Position numbers and translations under genes: made by a program | The notes under the pieces: generated by a model | What the model was told of the DNA's origin: nothing | The model's database searches: none | Seen by the model: the letters and a program-made list of their open reading frames with translations, nothing else | Assembly (NCBI GenBank): GCA_964462445.1 | Contig: CAYWXG010000066.1 | Coordinates: 1 to 10,007 of the forward strand | DNA: 10,007 bases | Reading direction: 5' to 3' | Source of the DNA: JAGBWK01 sp964462445 | Lineage (GTDB): Bacteria; Bacteroidota; Bacteroidia; Bacteroidales; Muribaculaceae | Shown: positions 7,860-10,007 of the stretch, piece after piece | Layout of the letters: each line of letters opens with the position of its first letter | How positions within the stretch are numbered: position 1 is the stretch's first letter

Positions 7860-9020
7860 ATGAAATGGATTAGCAAGCTCTTTAAAAGAAAGAGGTTAAT
7901 ATTTAGGAATATTACTATGAAGAATGATATTCCTGGATTGCATTGTAATAAATTTATGCCTGCATATAAAAAATATGTAATTTTCACTAATATTAATTTG
8001 AAATCACAATGGGGCGAATGTATAAATAAAAATTACACCAAAATATTAGAGTTATTTACTACTCAAGGATTGAAATTTGTAAACTATCCAACTTTTATTT
8101 GTGAAAAAGAGAACCTTGAGTACACAACTCTAGCTTTTAATGCTCCTGATACAAAAGAATTTCACAATATAGATTTCGGGCGTTTATACCTTAACAATCC
8201 TCTGTTAGAACATATTGTATATAACCTTTCAATTCACCAACAAAGTTTAATATATTATTGGGGATATGACAATCAATTCTTCTATTTTACAGAATTTCAA
8301 CTACCAATTAAACAAATATCAAAAAGGGCTCAACTAAAAATTATTAAAAGATATATAAGTGAACTTAATCGTAAAATAAACAATGGCTATAACTTTAAAT
8401 TTATGGCTGAGAATAAAGATGGATTAACAACTTATATTCTTAAAAATTTAGACAATTGCATTAAAAATCTTCGATTGCTCGACATCTCAAGAACAACTAT
8501 AAATCGAGCGCTTTGCTGCTTCCGAAGCTTAAGCCAAATGGTTATTACTAATGACAATCGTATTTTATTGCCTTTTTACGAGGTTGAGATTAAAATGTCA
8601 CCATTACCCAAAGCTCTATATTTTTTATTTTTGAATCATCCAGAAGGTATTATATTGAAAAATATGCCTGACTATAAAGATGAATTATACAAAATATACC
8701 TTGCGTTGTCTCCTGCTGAAAACATAGACAAGATTAAAAAAAGTATTGATAAATTATGCGACCCTCTCGATAACTCAATAAATGAAAAATGCTCTCGAAT
8801 CAGAGAAGCTTTTTTAAAATATTTTGAAGAAGACCTTGCCTGCATATACTATATTTCAGGAAATGCTGGAGAACTCCGATACATTTGGTTTGATCGTAAT
8901 TTTGTACATATTGACATTAACTGGGATATCGATGAAGAAGAAAAAAATCAATATTATGTTCCATTAATTATGACTCCGCAAGCCTTGCAAGATATCTTAA
9001 AGGGTGAAATTTCGAACTAA
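7860..9020 (+). CDS. AT-rich protein of unknown function with a Bacteroidales-type C-terminal module
   Basis: I cannot assign a function. The ATG at 7860 is chosen because it lies 5 bp after the ClC stop; the frame is open further upstream but only inside the ClC coding sequence. That gives 386 residues, with a second Met at residue 20. There is no signal peptide or membrane segment; the first 15 residues are strongly basic. The N-terminal two thirds is rich in Asn, Lys, Ile and Tyr. The C-terminal part (about 245-350) shows PLPKALYFLFLNHPEGI (248-264), DPLDNSINEKCSRIREAF (301-318) and YYISGNAGE (330-338). From memory, this module recurs in uncharacterised Bacteroidales proteins. Composition is unlike its neighbours: 13 G/C in 60 bases at 8041-8100 against 28 in 60 at 7501-7560 in the ClC gene, which suggests acquisition by transfer. 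It may be read through from the ClC promoter. Confidence 0.8.
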   Translation: MKWISKLFKRKRLIFRNITMKNDIPGLHCNKFMPAYKKYVIFTNINLKSQWGECINKNYTKILELFTTQGLKFVNYPTFICEKENLEYTTLAFNAPDTKEFHNIDFGRLYLNNPLLEHIVYNLSIHQQSLIYYWGYDNQFFYFTEFQLPIKQISKRAQLKIIKRYISELNRKINNGYNFKFMAENKDGLTTYILKNLDNCIKNLRLLDISRTTINRALCCFRSLSQMVITNDNRILLPFYEVEIKMSPLPKALYFLFLNHPEGIILKNMPDYKDELYKIYLALSPAENIDKIKKSIDKLCDPLDNSINEKCSRIREAFLKYFEEDLACIYYISGNAGELRYIWFDRNFVHIDINWDIDEEEKNQYYVPLIMTPQALQDILKGEISN

Positions 9021-9088
9021 ATTTGCAACCGAAGCCCACAAAGCGATGTGTGGATATGTTCGAATAATTTACATTTAGGTTTGCAAAT
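9021..9088. repeat. Inverted repeat just after the 386-residue gene, reaching into the next promoter
   Basis: ATTTGCAACC at 9021-9030 is matched in reverse complement by GGTTTGCAAAT at 9078-9088, with a one-base bulge. The region between contains a small CCACA/TGTGG hairpin (about 9038-9053). The right arm covers the TTTG -33 element at 9080-9083. There is no T-tract after it, so it does not look like an intrinsic terminator; it may be a binding site or an RNA fold at the 3' end of the gene. Confidence 0.4.
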
Positions 9089-9110
9089 ATTATAATATTC
9101 GCTATATTTG
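9080..9110 (+). promoter_or_regulatory. Strong Bacteroidota-type promoter for a rightward non-coding transcript
   Basis: TTTG (9080-9083), 19 bp, then TATATTTG (9103-9110) is a near-ideal match to the TTTG/TAnnTTTG promoter. Transcription would begin around 9115-9118. The spacer contains a perfect 14-bp palindrome (9086-9099), a possible operator. No protein gene follows within 440 bp in this direction, so the expected product is the structured RNA at 9192-9311. Confidence 0.6.
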
Positions 9111-9191
9111 TCATATTATAAAACAAGAAATCAAATTTATGTAGATTATTTAAATTAACATATTATAGAAGTATTTACTTCTTACTTGTGA

Positions 9192-9311
9192 TATTCGAAA
9201 AATCGCCAGTTTAAAGGATGCATCACAAAAGTAAGTAGGTGAATGTTCTCACCATCAGGTGTGGGCTTCTCTTATTTGTGTGATGCAGGTGTTTGGCGAT
9301 ACCTTCGAGTA
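9192..9311 (+). ncRNA. Candidate structured non-coding RNA of about 120 nt
   Basis: Four stacked helices can be drawn by hand. P1 pairs 9192-9199 with 9304-9311 (8 bp, one G-U). P2 pairs 9202-9208 with 9294-9300 (7 bp). P3 pairs 9219-9227 with 9279-9287 (9 bp perfect), then continues after one mismatch with 9229-9235 and 9271-9277 (7 bp, one G-U). P4 pairs 9238-9242 with 9249-9253 around a 6-nt loop. The sequence is richer in G and C than the surrounding intergenic DNA. A good promoter lies about 80 bp upstream; no clear intrinsic terminator follows. It does not show the conserved core of SRP RNA, the tRNA-like ends of tmRNA or the boxes of common riboswitches. Strand is inferred from the promoter only; the complement would fold similarly. 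Confidence 0.45.
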
Positions 9312-9510
9312 ACAATTTAAGAGTCGTTCACACCTTTAATTTATGTGAAATATGATATTGATTAATTATTTTATAAATTGTACCATTACAAAATAATAGC
9401 ATAACGACATAGTGCAATATTATCCGTGCTAGCTCTTATTTGTTCAATAATAGGATTACCCAATTATATACTTGAATGCACCAAACGGTAATAAAAGTAT
9501 CTAATCTGTG
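9312..9510. other. AT-rich stretch without recognised content
   Basis: No reading frame beyond a few codons, no good promoter in either direction and no strong hairpin were seen. A 6-bp TTCACA/TGTGAA inverted repeat near 9328-9350 is the only structure after the RNA candidate, and it lacks a T-tract. Confidence 0.5.
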
Positions 9511-9551
9511 TATAAATAAAATAAAGAGGTTGGCACCATATTACCAACCTC
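9511..9551 (-). terminator. Rho-independent terminator of the 80-residue gene
   Basis: GAGGTTGG (9526-9533) pairs perfectly with CCAACCTC (9544-9551) around a 10-nt loop, starting 7 bp beyond the stop of the leftward gene. On the minus strand the stem is followed by TTTATTTTATTTATA (9525-9511), a good T-rich tail. On the plus strand no such tail exists, so it serves the leftward gene. Confidence 0.85.
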
Positions 9552-9558
9552 GCATAAC

Positions 9559-9801
9559 TTAATTCGGTTTGATGATACATATTTCATCACCTTCAATACT
9601 ACCAGTTAGTAGTTCTTGTCTTAAAATGCTTTTAACTATTTCTCGAACAAGAGGTTTGCTATAAGTCTGGTCTTGATTATTAAGGTAACGATATAGGTCA
9701 TTCAACTTGATAGTAAATTCTTGTGCTGGATATCTTAAAAATATGCTCAATACACAAGAAACATCAACATTTGGTTGATTAAATGAATTTGATATATTCA
9801 T
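9559..9801 (-). CDS. Small winged-helix-like protein of unknown function
   Basis: An 80-residue protein starting at the ATG at 9801. A longer version from 9834 is unlikely, because that ATG lies upstream of and overlaps the -7 promoter element and would not be in the transcript. The layout suggests three helices (about 12-25 containing VLSIFLRYP, 33-43 with LNDLYRYL, 48-66 with LVREIVKSILRQELL), then a short hairpin (67-78) ending in EICIIKP. This order matches a winged-helix fold, so a DNA-binding or regulatory role is possible but is inference from predicted structure only. It forms a compact unit with its own promoter (9822-9853) and terminator (9511-9551), facing the RNA candidate. I recognise no family. 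Confidence 0.7.
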   Translation of the reverse strand: MNISNSFNQPNVDVSCVLSIFLRYPAQEFTIKLNDLYRYLNNQDQTYSKPLVREIVKSILRQELLTGSIEGDEICIIKPN

Positions 9802-9821
9802 TTGTATTGATATTTGGACCA

Positions 9822-9853
9822 CAAAGATATTCAATTTGTTTCAATCAACCAAA
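9822..9853 (-). promoter_or_regulatory. Promoter of the 80-residue gene
   Basis: On the minus strand TTTG (9853-9850), 20 bp, then TATCTTTG (9829-9822) is an excellent match to the Bacteroidota promoter. Transcription should start near 9815, giving a leader of about 14 nt before the ATG at 9801. This decides the start codon of the gene. Confidence 0.75.
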
Positions 9854-9856
9854 CGA

Positions 9857-9891
9857 CGGGTGGATATTTATATTCACCCGTTTATTCGTTT
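9857..9891. terminator. Hairpin with T-rich tail, probable terminator
   Basis: CGGGTGGATA (9857-9866) pairs with TATTCACCCG (9871-9880), ten pairs with one G-T, around a 4-nt loop. It is followed on the plus strand by TTTATTCGTTT. An outer AAACGA/TCGTTT pair (9851-9856 and 9886-9891) could extend it on either strand. No plus-strand gene ends just upstream, so it may instead insulate the leftward promoter from transcripts coming from the right. Confidence 0.5.
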
Positions 9892-9920
9892 AATTCCTTG
9901 ATACTTAGGATAAACTACAA

Positions 9921-9971
9921 TGGCGGCGATTATCCCCTTAATATAAACTATTAAAAGGATATTCGCCGCCA
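9921..9971. repeat. Long near-perfect inverted repeat, 23+5+23 nt
   Basis: Left arm 9921-9943 and right arm 9949-9971 are separated by the 5-nt loop TAAAC. The outer nine pairs (TGGCGGCGA with TCGCCGCCA) are perfect; after one T-T mismatch the inner 13 positions have two A-C mismatches. The GC-rich outer stem stands out in AT-rich DNA. There is no T-tract on either side, so it is not an ordinary terminator. It could be part of a 5' leader of a gene beyond the right edge, a small non-autonomous element, or a protein-binding site. An ATAAACTA direct repeat lies at 9910-9917 and 9943-9950. Confidence 0.6.
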
Positions 9972-10007
9972 CGAGGGTTTACAGGAATTACCAAAGAGGA
10001 TTATAAC
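9972..10007 (+). other. Possible 5' leader of a gene starting beyond the right edge
   Basis: The last bases contain AAAGAGGAT shortly before the edge, which could sit at ribosome-binding distance from a start codon just outside. No start codon is present, so this is only a suggestion. Confidence 0.15.

Noticed and set aside
9038..9053. CCACA/TGTGG hairpin as terminator of the 386-residue gene
   Set aside because: The stem is only about five pairs and is not followed by a run of T.
9226..9233. Leftward -7 box (TACTTTTG on the minus strand) inside the RNA candidate
   Set aside because: No TTTG is found at the -33 distance and the bases are explained by the P3 helix.
9192..9311. Retron msr-msd, integron attC or IS200/IS605 end
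   Set aside because: There is no reverse transcriptase, integrase or transposase in the window and the hallmark attC core sites are absent; the fold alone does not support these.

Overview
The window looks like chromosome from a Bacteroidota organism, most likely order Bacteroidales. Three things point there. A DUF4301 protein and a signal-peptide TPR protein of the Bacteroidales type are present. Several promoters fit the Bacteroidota pattern (TTTG near -33, TAnnTTTG near -7). Clear Shine-Dalgarno sequences are absent. No tRNA, rRNA, CRISPR array, transposase or integrase is visible.

Left part (1-3848): a possible C-terminal tail of a rightward gene lies at the edge. Two leftward genes follow, probably co-transcribed: a large exported tetratricopeptide-repeat protein (1785-3848), then a DUF4301 protein (224-1747) ending at a perfect 13-bp terminator stem (134-174). 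DUF4301 carries motifs like those of UDP-sugar pyrophosphorylases.

Middle (3849-7854): a 179-bp divergent promoter region precedes a rightward block. This holds the tRNA t6A enzyme TsaC/YrdC, a polyprenyl-phosphate sugar-1-phosphate transferase that starts capsule or exopolysaccharide synthesis (its GTG start overlaps the tsaC stop), and a ClC-family chloride protein with a C-terminal CBS pair. The ClC protein has the external gating glutamate but valine where H+/Cl- antiporters usually have the internal proton glutamate.

Right part (7855-10007): base composition drops sharply and the content looks accessory. An AT-rich 386-residue protein of unknown function starts 5 bp after the ClC stop. 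Next comes about 540 bp without a convincing protein gene. It holds a very good promoter with a perfect 14-bp palindrome in its spacer, followed by a roughly 120-nt sequence that folds into a four-helix rod, a candidate structured non-coding RNA. A leftward 80-residue protein with a winged-helix-like layout then has its own promoter and terminator. The edge holds two more strong hairpins, one of them 23+5+23 nt. The RNA candidate and the 386-residue protein are the best places to look for something undescribed. No known defence or mobile system could be recognised here.
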